Below, in pieces: positions 25,665 through 34,149 of a DNA stretch of 64,000 nucleotides; positions within the stretch are counted from its first letter, which is position 1, and the number at the start of each line of letters is the position of its first letter. Position numbers and translations under genes: made by a program. This stretch comes from Deltaproteobacteria bacterium (GTDB lineage Bacteria > Myxococcota_A > Polyangia > Polyangiales > Houyiibacteriaceae). Below the pieces are notes generated by a model. The model was not told the origin of the DNA and ran no database searches. It saw nothing but the letters and a program-made list of their open reading frames with translations. Location: contig JAEPMI010000003.1 of NCBI GenBank assembly GCA_017644045.1, positions 434,001 to 498,000 of the forward strand, read 5' to 3'.

Positions 25665-27155
25665 GTGAAGCACGTATCCTTCCTTTTCGCTTCGTTGCTC
25701 TTGCTCCTTCCGCAGAGCGCTTTCGCCCAGGCCCCCGACGTCGAGCCCGAGCCCGAGGTGTCGGACGAGCCGGAGCCGGAGGTGTCGGACGAGCCGGAGC
25801 CCGAGGTGTCGGACGAGCCGGAGCCGGAGGTGTCCGACGAAGGCGAGGACGAGGAGGGTGAGACCGAAGGTCCGGGCGAGATCACGGGGCCCGAGGTGGT
25901 TCACCCGCCCGAGTCGGCCGCCGGCGCGACCGGTGCGGTCACGACTCCCGCTCCGACCACGCAGGCTGCCGCGGCTGGCGCTCCCGTCGAGGACGCCGCC
26001 GAAGACATGCAGGAAGAGGAGGCCGCCGCGGGCGGCGGCGCAGCTGGCGCGGGCGGCGGCGAGGATGGCGAAGGTGGCCCCGGCGAGCAGGACACCGCCG
26101 ACCGTCTCGCACAGGCGAACCCGAACTCCGGTCTGCCCTGGGCGCTTCCGATCAACTTCAGCCAGACCTTCACCGTCGGTCTCTACGCCGACCAGTACGA
26201 CCTGACGAAGAACCCGACGTACGGGTGGTCGCTGAGCGCCATCCCCCGCTACAACTTCTCGAACGGTCTCTCGCTCGGTCTCCGCATCCCGCTCAGCATC
26301 GAGTGGACCGAGGCCGACTTCACGACCGGCAACCGCTACCTCTGGTGGGGCGACCTCCAGTTCGACGCCACCTACACCCTCCCGTGGAAGCCCGGCGGGA
26401 CGCTCATCATCCCCTCCGCGCTGGTCTCGGTGGGCACGAGCCCCATCTCCCGCGGCGCGGAGCGCTACGTCGGCCCCGGCGGTCGGCTCCTCCTGATCAA
26501 GCCGATCCCCGTGCTCGGTGGCCTCATTCTCGGCGGCGGCATGAGCTACACCTACTGGGCCGGCGGGCAGAACGGTGCGGTCAGCACGCGAGGCGCCGTC
26601 CGCGGCGGCACCGACGCTCTCCCCTGTGAGCTCGCCATCTCCCCCGGCACCAGCAGCGGCACCGGTTTCCAGAGCAACTCGAGCAGCGACTGCAATGTCG
26701 TGCCGGGTACCGCCACCCCCATTCGCCACGTGGTGAGCGCCGGCATCTTCGGCACCCTCATCCCGGCCGCCGGCTGGCAGATCAACCTCAGCTACACGGC
26801 CATCTGGAACAAGGGTGACGGCGTTGGCACGGATTGCGTCCAGACCCTTTCCGGCCTGGTGTGCCTCGGTGACGAGAGCCCCACCCACTGGCGCCAGCTC
26901 ACCAGCTTCAGCTTCAGCTTCGGCTACGACGTCACCTCCTACATGACGGTGACGGCGGGCTACAGCACCCTCGCGTTCCACCCCGACAGCGAGGGCACCC
27001 GTGCGGAGAACATGTTCTTCAATGAGAACACCCAGGTGAACCTGGCGGTCCAGTTCCGCGTCGATGGTTTCGTGGTGGAGCTGAACAAGGAAGAGGCGGC
27101 CGAGGGTGGCGACGAGAGCGCCGCCGCCGACGGGCTCCGCCGCAGCGCGTTCTGA
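25665..27155 (+). CDS. Putative outer-membrane beta-barrel protein with acidic repeat N-terminus
   Basis: 496 residues; GTG start supported by GGAG eight bases upstream. A signal peptide (FASLLLLLPQSAFAQA) is followed by a disordered acidic/Ala/Gly-rich region that begins with four EPEPEVSD repeats and runs to about residue 145. The remaining 350 residues alternate hydrophobic and polar residues in strand-sized blocks, e.g. INFSQTFTVGLYADQYDL, SLGLRIPLSIEWTEADF and SYMTVTAGYSTLAFHP, as in a 12-16 strand barrel. Two Cys pairs occur in putative loops. The function is unknown; a porin/transporter or meta-pathway-like channel is possible. It has its own sigma54-like promoter and a hairpin after its stop. 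Confidence 0.8.
   Translation: MKHVSFLFASLLLLLPQSAFAQAPDVEPEPEVSDEPEPEVSDEPEPEVSDEPEPEVSDEGEDEEGETEGPGEITGPEVVHPPESAAGATGAVTTPAPTTQAAAAGAPVEDAAEDMQEEEAAAGGGAAGAGGGEDGEGGPGEQDTADRLAQANPNSGLPWALPINFSQTFTVGLYADQYDLTKNPTYGWSLSAIPRYNFSNGLSLGLRIPLSIEWTEADFTTGNRYLWWGDLQFDATYTLPWKPGGTLIIPSALVSVGTSPISRGAERYVGPGGRLLLIKPIPVLGGLILGGGMSYTYWAGGQNGAVSTRGAVRGGTDALPCELAISPGTSSGTGFQSNSSSDCNVVPGTATPIRHVVSAGIFGTLIPAAGWQINLSYTAIWNKGDGVGTDCVQTLSGLVCLGDESPTHWRQLTSFSFSFGYDVTSYMTVTAGYSTLAFHPDSEGTRAENMFFNENTQVNLAVQFRVDGFVVELNKEEAAEGGDESAAADGLRRSAF
25749..25844. repeat. Four 24-bp tandem repeats (EPEPEVSD)
   Basis: Four consecutive 24-bp units encode an acidic eight-residue repeat just after the signal peptide of the barrel protein. 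Units 1 and 3, and units 2 and 4, share the same silent variants (CCC versus CCG), which points to duplication of a 48-bp pair. Confidence 0.85.
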
Positions 27156-27175
27156 AGCGAACCCGGTTCCTTCCT

Positions 27176-27203
27176 CGAAGCCCACGCCTCGGTGTGGGCT
27201 TCG
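27176..27203 (+). terminator. Hairpin after the barrel gene
   Basis: Ten-base arms CGAAGCCCAC and GTGGGCTTCG pair perfectly around an eight-base loop, 21 bases after the stop codon. There is no T-run. Confidence 0.6.
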
Positions 27204-27271
27204 ACGCGTCAGGTGCGCGACGCGTGCGCTCCGGCACCGGCGCGAACCACCCATCGCGCTATGATCGAGCG

Positions 27272-28897
27272 ATGCGCTTCACTTCGATCTTGTTGCTCCT
27301 GGCCATCGCCTGCGGCGACGACGACGGCACCCCCATGGACGACGCAGGACCGCCCGACGGTGGTCCGATCGACATGGGCCCGCCCCCGGATCCGATCACC
27401 TTCCCCGTCGAAGGCCCGGTCGCCGGCGCCATGGGAGAGGGCAGCTTCACCTTCGGAGCCGCGACCGCCGCCGCGCAGATCGAGGACGCCAACGACGAGA
27501 GCGACTGGTGGTTCTGGACCCTTCCCACGGCGATGGGCGGCGAGGGCAACGGCGAGTTCGTCGGGGCCGCGGTCGAGGGCTACACCCGCCAGGAGGCGGA
27601 CGTCGCGCTCGTGACCGAGATGGGCCTCGACGCCTACCGCTTCAACCCATCGTGGTCTCGCATCGAGCCGAGCCGGGACACCATCGACGACGCGGCGGTC
27701 CAGCACTACTCGGACGTCATCGACGCGCTCGTCGCCGGCGGCGTGAAGCCGATGCTCACGGTCCACCACTTCTCGAACCCGATCTGGGCGGACGACTTCC
27801 GCGACGACGGGCCCGAAGGGTGCACCCCGAGCGACACCGATCTCTGCGGTTGGCACCACCCGGAAGGCGGTCCGCTGATCATCGAGGAGCTCGCCGAGCA
27901 CGCGCGTCTCCTCGCCGAGGAGTACGGCGACCGCGTCGACGAGTGGGCGACCATCAACGAGCCGGTGAACTACATCCTGGCGAGCTACGGGCTGCAGATC
28001 TTCCCGCCCGGTCGCAACCTGCTGTTGAACGACTTCGAGGCGTTCATGGCGACCGTCCGCAACTTCATGGCGGCGCACGCGGCGATCTACGACGCGATCC
28101 TCGAGGCCGACACCGTCGACGCCGACGGTGATGGCGTCGCGGCGCACGTCGGGCTGACCCTCTCCGTCGCCGAGTGGGCGCCCGCCTGGCGCGGCAACCC
28201 GAGCACGCGGCCCCAGGACCTCGAAGCCGTCGAGAAGGTTCGCTACGTCTACCACCATCTCGTGCCCGACTCGATCCGAGACGGCACCTTCGACGCAGAC
28301 CTGGACGGCGAAGCCGAGGAGACCCACGCCGACTGGGCGGGGAAGCTCGACTTTCTCGGTGTGCAGTACTACTTCCGCGCCGGCGTCACGAGCGAGCCGG
28401 GCGTCGTGCCGGTCCTCGAGGTCACGCCCTGCTTCGGCGCGTTCGATCTCGGCGCGTGTCTAGACCCGGACGACGACACCCACTGGGTTCCTGCCATGGG
28501 CTACGAGTACTGGGAGCCGGGCCTCTACAACGTGCTCGCCGACTTCTCGAGCCGCTGGCCGGACCTGCCGCTCACCGTCACGGAGTCCGGGATCGCCACC
28601 GAGGTGGGCGCGCGCCGGGCCGAGCACGTCGTGCGCTCGCTCGAGCAGATCGAGCGCGCGCGCGCCGAGGGCGTCGACGTCCGCGGCTACTACCACTGGA
28701 GCCTGATGGACAACTTCGAATGGGCCGAAGGCTACGAGCCGCGCTTCGGCCTCTACCACGTGGACCTGGACACCTACTCGCGCACCGCGACCGAAGGGGC
28801 CACCGTGCTCGGCGAGATCACGGGAGCCCGCGGCATGGACACCGCCATGCGCTCCCGGTACGGCGGCCTCGGCCCGATGACACCGGAAGGCGAGTGA
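27272..28897 (+). CDS. Glycoside hydrolase family 1 lipoprotein (beta-glucosidase-like)
   Basis: 541 residues from ATG 27272. A lipoprotein signal (ILLLLAIACG, Cys14) precedes an Asp/Gly/Pro linker, so the enzyme is membrane-anchored outside the cytoplasm. The GH1 (beta/alpha)8 barrel follows: FTFGAATAAAQIED (substrate-pocket region), AYRFNPSWSRIEP, WATINEPVNY with acid/base Glu230, and a nucleophile Glu in LTVTESGIATE near residue 435 (ESG instead of the usual ENG). YYHWSLMDNFEWAEGYEPRFG is the family's aglycone and sugar-binding stretch. GH1 enzymes cleave beta-glucosides, galactosides and related sugars by a retaining mechanism. Exact specificity cannot be read. It is followed after seven bases by an aldo/keto reductase. 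Confidence 0.9.
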   Translation: MRFTSILLLLAIACGDDDGTPMDDAGPPDGGPIDMGPPPDPITFPVEGPVAGAMGEGSFTFGAATAAAQIEDANDESDWWFWTLPTAMGGEGNGEFVGAAVEGYTRQEADVALVTEMGLDAYRFNPSWSRIEPSRDTIDDAAVQHYSDVIDALVAGGVKPMLTVHHFSNPIWADDFRDDGPEGCTPSDTDLCGWHHPEGGPLIIEELAEHARLLAEEYGDRVDEWATINEPVNYILASYGLQIFPPGRNLLLNDFEAFMATVRNFMAAHAAIYDAILEADTVDADGDGVAAHVGLTLSVAEWAPAWRGNPSTRPQDLEAVEKVRYVYHHLVPDSIRDGTFDADLDGEAEETHADWAGKLDFLGVQYYFRAGVTSEPGVVPVLEVTPCFGAFDLGACLDPDDDTHWVPAMGYEYWEPGLYNVLADFSSRWPDLPLTVTESGIATEVGARRAEHVVRSLEQIERARAEGVDVRGYYHWSLMDNFEWAEGYEPRFGLYHVDLDTYSRTATEGATVLGEITGARGMDTAMRSRYGGLGPMTPEGE

Positions 28898-28904
28898 GGA
28901 TCCG

Positions 28905-29918
28905 ATGAGCGACGCCCTCGACTACCGACCGCTCGGCCGCACCGGCCTCAAGGTCTCTCCGCTCGCCCTCGGTACGATGAGCTTCGGCCGCGAAGCCGAC
29001 GAGTCCGTCTCCAAGGCGATGTACAACCGATGCCGCGAGGTCGGCATCAACGTCTTCGACTGCGCCGACGTCTACGCCAAGGGCCGCTCCGAGGTCATCC
29101 TCGGGAAGCTCATCGCGTCCGAGCGAGACGAGGTGGTCCTCGCGACCAAGGCTTACTTCCCGACCGGCCGCGATCCCAACGCTCGGGGGAGCTCGCGCTA
29201 CCACCTGGTGCGCGCGGTCGAGGCCAGCCTGACCCGGCTCGACACCGATCGGATCGAGCTCTTCTATCTGCACCGCTTCGACGACGAGACCGCGCTCGAC
29301 GAGACGCTGCGCGCGCTCGAGGACCTCGTCCGCGACGGCAAGATCCTCTATCCCGCCGCGAGCAACTTCGCTGCCTGGCAGGTGATGAAGGGTCTGGGCA
29401 TCCAGCGCGCCGCTGGCTTCAGCCCCTTCGTCGCCATTCAGCCGATGTACAACCTGGTGAAGCGCCAGGCGGAGGTGGAGCTGCTGCCGATGGCTCGCTC
29501 CGAGGGCCTCGGCGTCTTTCCCTACTCGCCGCTCGGTGGCGGTCTGCTCGCGGGCAAGTACGGCGCGCAGCGCCTCCCCGACTCGGGCCGCATCGTGGAC
29601 GACCCGATGTACGCCGTTCGCTACGGGCGCGATGGCGACCTCCACACCGCGGGGGCGTTCACGGCGCTCGCCAGGGACCGCGGGATCCATCCGGTCAGCC
29701 TCGCCGTCGCTTGGGTCGCCGCGCATCCGGCGGTGACCGCGCCGCTCCTCGGCGCGCGTGACCTCGAGCAGCTGGAGCCGGCGCTCCAATCGCTCGAGGT
29801 GCCGATGGACGAAGAGCTCCATCGGGCGGTGTCGGCGCTCTCACCGGAGCCGCCGCCCGCGACCGATCGCAACGAAGAAGCGAGCGCGGAGAGCTACTCC
29901 GCGCAGCTCACGAAGTAG
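28905..29918 (+). CDS. Aldo/keto reductase
   Basis: 337 residues. A cytoplasmic NADP(H)-dependent oxidoreductase with a (beta/alpha)8 barrel. YRPLGRTGLKVSPLALGTM is the typical opening. The catalytic tetrad is visible: Asp and Tyr in NVFDCADVYAKGRSE, Lys in VVLATKAYFP and His in ELFYLHRFD. SPLGGGLLAGKYG and LAVAWVAAHPAVTAPLLGAR form the cofactor-binding C-terminal part. It resembles the AKR11/AKR12-like sugar or aldehyde reductases. It starts seven bases after the GH1 stop, so the two may share a transcript and act on the same sugar-derived substrate, which is inference. The stop is adjacent to the convergent fbp stop. Confidence 0.9.
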   Translation: MSDALDYRPLGRTGLKVSPLALGTMSFGREADESVSKAMYNRCREVGINVFDCADVYAKGRSEVILGKLIASERDEVVLATKAYFPTGRDPNARGSSRYHLVRAVEASLTRLDTDRIELFYLHRFDDETALDETLRALEDLVRDGKILYPAASNFAAWQVMKGLGIQRAAGFSPFVAIQPMYNLVKRQAEVELLPMARSEGLGVFPYSPLGGGLLAGKYGAQRLPDSGRIVDDPMYAVRYGRDGDLHTAGAFTALARDRGIHPVSLAVAWVAAHPAVTAPLLGARDLEQLEPALQSLEVPMDEELHRAVSALSPEPPPATDRNEEASAESYSAQLTK

Positions 29919-30965
29919 TCAGCCCGCGACGAAGCGGAGGGCGTCCGCCACGTCGGCCTTGCTGCCGATGTAGAGCGGCGTCCGCTGGTGGAGCTTCGTC
30001 GGCTCGATGTCCAGGATGCGACCACCCTCGGCGCTGGTTCCATCGACGGCGGCGCCGCCGGCCGCTTCGACGAGGAACGCGAAGGGCGACGCCTCGTAGA
30101 GCAGGCGGAGCTTGCCCGACGCGTTCTTCGCGTCGGCCGGGTACGCGAAGATCCCTCCGCGCAGGAGGGTGCGGTGGAGGTCCGCGACCATCGCCCCGAT
30201 GTAGCGGAGGCGGTACGCCTTCCGGTCGCCCTCGGGCTTCTTCACCCAGTCGACCCAGCGCTGAACGCCCCCGGCCCACTTGTGGTAGTTGCCCTCGTTC
30301 ACCGAGTAGGTGTCGCCTCGCTCGGGGATCTGCATGTTCTCGTGCGAGAGGAAGAACTCGCCGATGGCTGGGTCGAAGGTGAACCCATGGACGCCATCGC
30401 CGCACGAGTACACGAACATGTTCGACGAGCCGTAGATCACGTAGCCCGCAGCCACGATCGCGTTCCCCGACTGGAGGCAGTCGTTCAGATTGCCCGCGCC
30501 CGGTCCGGTGGAGGTCCGATGGTGAATCGAGAAGATCGTCCCGATCGACGCGTTGATGTCGATGTTGCCCGACCCGTCGAGCGGGTCGAACTGGAGGACG
30601 TACTTGCCTCGTGGGAACTCGGGGGAGATCGCGATCGGGTCGGCGACCTCTTCGCTGCCCATCACGCAGACGTGACCGCCCTGCTGCACGCAGCGGACGA
30701 GCACCTCGTTGGCGAAGATGTCGAGCTTCTTCACCTCCTCGCCCTGCACGTTCGTCGTCCCGGTGAGGCCGAGCACGTTCGCGAGGCCGGCCTTGCTCAC
30801 CTGGCTCGAGATGATCTTCGCCGCGAGCGAGATCTGCGCGAAGAGCCCGGTCAGGTCACCGGTCGCACCGGGGTACTTCCGCTGTGCGATCTGGACGTGC
30901 TGCTCCAGGGTCGTGCCGTGGTAGCTGGGCCCTCTCGGGCCAACGGAGAGGTGTTGTTCCGCCAT
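29919..30965 (-). CDS. fbp: Class I fructose-1,6-bisphosphatase
   Basis: 348 residues. It hydrolyses fructose-1,6-bisphosphate to fructose-6-phosphate in gluconeogenesis. Conserved blocks include QGEEVKKLDIFAN, the metal-binding FDPLDGSGNIDINASIGTIF, GYVIYGSSNMFVYSCG, and RYIGAMVADLHRTLLRGGIF with the phosphate-binding Arg residues. KLRLLYEASPFAFLVEAAGG is the second metal/substrate segment. The length and order match class I enzymes. The gene lies downstream of infC on the same strand, but a strong intrinsic terminator separates the two, so it should have its own promoter in 30966-31030. Confidence 0.96.
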   Translation of the reverse strand: MAEQHLSVGPRGPSYHGTTLEQHVQIAQRKYPGATGDLTGLFAQISLAAKIISSQVSKAGLANVLGLTGTTNVQGEEVKKLDIFANEVLVRCVQQGGHVCVMGSEEVADPIAISPEFPRGKYVLQFDPLDGSGNIDINASIGTIFSIHHRTSTGPGAGNLNDCLQSGNAIVAAGYVIYGSSNMFVYSCGDGVHGFTFDPAIGEFFLSHENMQIPERGDTYSVNEGNYHKWAGGVQRWVDWVKKPEGDRKAYRLRYIGAMVADLHRTLLRGGIFAYPADAKNASGKLRLLYEASPFAFLVEAAGGAAVDGTSAEGGRILDIEPTKLHQRTPLYIGSKADVADALRFVAG

Positions 30966-31032
30966 GCCTCGCTGCTAGCCCGGATTGGACCCTCGGGCCA
31001 GCCGTGATCGCGGACGGGAGCGCTCCACCACG

Positions 31033-31065
31033 AAAAAGCCCCCGCTGCCGGGGGCAACGGGGGCT
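31033..31065 (-). terminator. Intrinsic terminator of infC
   Basis: On the minus strand, AGCCCCCG pairs with CGGGGGCT and is followed directly by TTTTT. It lies 20 bases after the infC stop. It is the only stem in the window followed by a proper T-run. Confidence 0.85.
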
Positions 31066-31084
31066 CTTCGCGTCGCGGAGCTCG

Positions 31085-31621
31085 TCAGGCGGGCTCGACG
31101 ACCATCGAGATGACGCGGCCCTGCTGGGAGGGCTTGCTGGCGATCCGACCGAAGTTGGCGAGCGCGTCGTGGAAGTGCTCGCGCATCATTTCGATCCATC
31201 GCTCCGGGTAGGCGCGCTCACGTCCACGCATCCGCATGACCAGCTTCACCTTGTCGCCGCGCTCGAGAAAGCGGCGCGCGCGAGAGAGCTTGGTCTCGAG
31301 ATCGTGGTCATCCGTCTTCGGGCGCATCTGCACCGTCTTGACGCTCGGCTGTGAGCCCTTCGATGCCTGCCGCTGCTTCTTCTTCTCATACTTGAACTTG
31401 CCGTAGTCCATGATGCGGCAGACCGGCGGTCGCGCGTGGGGAGAGACCTCCACGAGATCCATGCCGTGTTTCTTCGCTTCGGCGCGGCCCTCGTCGGGGC
31501 TCATCACGCCGAGCGCCTCACCGTCGGGTGAGATCACGCGGATCTGCGGGAATCGAATGTGTCGGTTGACACGGTGCTCGGGCCTCTCAGGGCGGACCTT
31601 TCCTCGGAATCGTCGTCCCAA
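31085..31621 (-). CDS. infC: Translation initiation factor IF-3
   Basis: 178 residues from a TTG at 31621. IF-3 binds the 30S subunit and checks the start codon and initiator tRNA. VNRHIRFPQIRVISPDGEAL and PPVCRIMDYGKFKYEKKKQ are the N-domain signatures; VQMRPKTDDHDLETKLSRAR and RAYPERWIEMM cover the C-domain. The TTG is chosen because AAAGGAG (31627-31633) lies five bases before it and the length then matches the family (~180). An ATG at 31681 would add 20 poorly conserved residues. Rare infC start codons are known to support autoregulation by IF-3. The usual partners rpmI and rplT do not follow. Confidence 0.93.
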   Translation of the reverse strand: MGRRFRGKVRPERPEHRVNRHIRFPQIRVISPDGEALGVMSPDEGRAEAKKHGMDLVEVSPHARPPVCRIMDYGKFKYEKKKQRQASKGSQPSVKTVQMRPKTDDHDLETKLSRARRFLERGDKVKLVMRMRGRERAYPERWIEMMREHFHDALANFGRIASKPSQQGRVISMVVEPA

Positions 31622-31861
31622 TGTTTCTCCTTTCGACTGTCGACGCGCGAGGACATCCCGCGCGCTCGAACACGTCGCCATGCAACGCGGGGCTCGACCC
31701 CGCTCTGCCCGCCGGAGTCACGTCGCGTTGTGGAGATCGCGACGCGCAGTTCCGAAGCGCGGGTCACGAGTGAAACATCGTGCGTCCGCGCGCGCGTGCT
31801 CTGTGCGACAACGATAAGGATTCGATCGCACTTCCGCAACCGAGGCGCGCGCGAGCGACGC
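31622..31861 (-). promoter_or_regulatory. infC leader with stem-loop and strong ribosome-binding site
   Basis: 240 bases between pgl and infC without a gene. It contains a perfect stem GCGGGG / CCCCGC with a five-base loop (31687-31703) and the strong site AAAGGAG (31627-31633). No clear -35/-10 pair is visible. The long leader and hairpin suggest post-transcriptional control of infC, which is inference. Confidence 0.4.
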
Positions 31862-32542
31862 TCAGTGACGGACGTCTTGGTCGGTGAACACCGCGAGTCC
31901 GCGCAGCCGCGTGGCCGGGAGAAGCGGGTCTCCGGCGGCGAGTCGCGCGAGCGCTTCCCTTTTCCCCTCGCCGGTCGCGAGCAGGATCGCGCGTCGCGCG
32001 GTGGAGAGGATCTTCACCGTGAGCGTGATGCGATCGGAAGGGGGCTTGGGGCTGTTCGGCACGTGGGCGACCAGACCCTCCGGCGGCGGCCGGTTCGGGA
32101 AGAGCGACGCGATGTGTCCGTCGCCGCCCATGCCGAGCAGCAGCACGTCGAGACCGGCGTCGAAGTCGCGACCGAGCGCTTCACTCACGCGGCGGACGGC
32201 GTCCTCCGGAGCCTCGCCGGTCTCGAAGAGGGGCAGCTCCATCGCGACCGGGGTCTTCTCGCTCAACGATCCGTCCCGCTGAGCGCTTCCACGGTTCGAG
32301 TCCTGCGCGCTCAGCGGGACGCAGCGCTCGTCGGTCCAGGTCAGCCGCACCCGTCGCCAGAGATCGCCCACCGCTTCGCGGGTTCCTCGGATCGCCGTAG
32401 CCGCGCTCCCACCCGCGATGGCCAGCCGGGGCGCGCCGTTCGCGTCGTCCGCTTCGCGCAGGGCGGCGACCAACGCGGCCGTCGCCGCGGCGAGCGGGTC
32501 GGCGCTGACGTGGAGCTCCAAGTCCGTCACCCCGGGGCTCAC
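31862..32542 (-). CDS. pgl: 6-phosphogluconolactonase
   Basis: 226 residues from a GTG at 32542 that overlaps the zwf stop (GTGA), so translation is coupled to zwf. It hydrolyses 6-phosphogluconolactone to 6-phosphogluconate, the second step of the oxidative pentose phosphate pathway. Conserved motifs are APRLAIAGGSAATAI (the family usually has LSGGSTP), LTWTDERCVPL, and VLLLGMGGDGHIASLFP, which carries the active-site GxGxDGHxASLFP. A short region around QRDGSLSEK looks unusual. The length matches the family. Confidence 0.94.
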   Translation of the reverse strand: MSPGVTDLELHVSADPLAAATAALVAALREADDANGAPRLAIAGGSAATAIRGTREAVGDLWRRVRLTWTDERCVPLSAQDSNRGSAQRDGSLSEKTPVAMELPLFETGEAPEDAVRRVSEALGRDFDAGLDVLLLGMGGDGHIASLFPNRPPPEGLVAHVPNSPKPPSDRITLTVKILSTARRAILLATGEGKREALARLAAGDPLLPATRLRGLAVFTDQDVRH

Positions 32543-34038
32543 CCGCGTGGGCCTCGAGTCCAGCCCCCTTCGCACCCACGGAAGAGCTCGTGACACTCCT
32601 CCGGGCCCCAGCTCCCCGCGGGGTAGGTGCGCATGGGGCTGGCACCGCCGGCCCAGCCGTCGCGGATCGCGTCGGTCCACTCCCACGCGGCCTCGGCCTC
32701 GTCGGCGCGAAGGAAGAGCGTCGGGTCGCCGCGCATCGCGTCGAGGATGAGTCGCTCGTACGCCGGAGCGAACTGGCTTCCGAAGGTCTCCTCGTAGTCG
32801 AAGTCGAGCTCGGCGGGCTGCATGATCATCGCAGGTCCGGGCCGCTTCATGCCGAAGCTCAGCTGGATGCCTTCCCTCGGCTGGATGCCCAGCGTGAGCA
32901 CGTTCGGCCGCCGCGCGCAGAGCTCGCCGGCCTCGAGCTTCCGTCGAAGCTCCGACTGGCTCATCCCCTCCGGGCGGTTGAAGAGCTGGAGCGCCGGGGT
33001 TCGGAACTGGATCTGCACCTCCGTGAGCTTCCGAGGCAGCTGCTTGCCGTGCCGAAGCAGGAAGGGCACGCCCGCCCAACGCCAGGAGTCGATCTGAGCG
33101 CGCACCGCGACGAAGGTCTCGGTGGAAGAGTCGGCGGAGACGCCCTCTTCCTCGAGGTAGCCGGCCTTGCCTTCGCTCGCGACGTACTGACCACGGACGG
33201 TGTCCCGCTCCACGTCTTCGGGCGACATGACCCGGAGCGCGCGGAGCACGTCGACCTTGTGGCCACGAATCGCCTCCGGCTCGAGCGACACCGGCGGCTC
33301 CATCGCGACGAGCGTCAGGACCTGCAGCAGGTGGTTCTGCACCACGTCGCGCAGGGCACCGACCTCTTCGTAGAAGGCTCCACGGCCTTCCATTCCGAGC
33401 GGCTCGCTCTGGGTGATCTGGACCAGCTCCACGTGGTGCCGGTTGAAGAGCGGTTCGAAGATCGCGTTGTGGAAGCGGAAGCCGAGCAGGTTCTGCACGG
33501 TCTCCTTCCCGAGGTAATGATCGATCCGATAGAGCTGCTCTTCCCGGAGGTGCTCGTGCAGCTCGGCGTTCAAGGCGCGTGCGCTCGGCAGGTCGTGACC
33601 GAAGGGCTTCTCGACGACGACCCGGCGCCACGCCTCCTTCTCCTCTTCGTGCTGGTGTATGAGTCCGACCGCGGCCAGACCCTCCACCGCCGAGGCGAAG
33701 AGGCTCGGCGCGAGGGAGAGGTAGAAGAGCCGGCCGGCCTTGGCGCCGCCGGGCATCGCGTCGAGCCGATCGCAGAGCGCCTTCATCGATGCTTCGTCGG
33801 TGACGTCGGCCGAGACGTAGGCGATCGGCAGGCCCTCGAGGTGATGGGCCAGGTCTCCCGCCGACTCCCGTACCGTGCTCGCGAACTCGTCGTCGGTACG
33901 CGGGCGCCGCGAGACCCCGATGAGCGAGGCGTGCTTCAGGTGCCCGTCCTCGGCGAGGTGCGCCAGAGCGGGGTAGAGCTTGCGGCGGGCGAGGTCGCCG
34001 GTGGCGCCGAAGACGATGATCTGCGCGGGCTCGTTCAT
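32539..34038 (-). CDS. zwf: Glucose-6-phosphate dehydrogenase
   Basis: 499 residues, typical length. It oxidises glucose-6-phosphate to the lactone with reduction of NADP+, the committed step of the oxidative pentose phosphate pathway. The nucleotide-binding motif is VFGATGDLARRKLYPAL at the N-terminus. VVVEKPFGHDL carries the conserved Lys/Pro, and YRIDHYLGKETVQNLL the active-site RIDHYLGKE. NHLLQVLTLVAMEPP and SWRWAGVPFLLRHGK are also family blocks. It forms an operon with pgl (four-base overlap). The 34039-34149 gap to the divergent aldolase/SDR gene must contain the promoters of both. Confidence 0.97.
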   Translation of the reverse strand: MNEPAQIIVFGATGDLARRKLYPALAHLAEDGHLKHASLIGVSRRPRTDDEFASTVRESAGDLAHHLEGLPIAYVSADVTDEASMKALCDRLDAMPGGAKAGRLFYLSLAPSLFASAVEGLAAVGLIHQHEEEKEAWRRVVVEKPFGHDLPSARALNAELHEHLREEQLYRIDHYLGKETVQNLLGFRFHNAIFEPLFNRHHVELVQITQSEPLGMEGRGAFYEEVGALRDVVQNHLLQVLTLVAMEPPVSLEPEAIRGHKVDVLRALRVMSPEDVERDTVRGQYVASEGKAGYLEEEGVSADSSTETFVAVRAQIDSWRWAGVPFLLRHGKQLPRKLTEVQIQFRTPALQLFNRPEGMSQSELRRKLEAGELCARRPNVLTLGIQPREGIQLSFGMKRPGPAMIMQPAELDFDYEETFGSQFAPAYERLILDAMRGDPTLFLRADEAEAAWEWTDAIRDGWAGGASPMRTYPAGSWGPEECHELFRGCEGGWTRGPRG

Positions 34039-34149
34039 GGCTCATGGATCTCGCACATCTGCGCCCGCGAAGGGAAGGGCGACGCCGGTTCGACGTCCTC
34101 CAGGTTGTCGCTGGCGCGAGGGTCCTCCGGTCGGTCATGCTCCGCGGCC

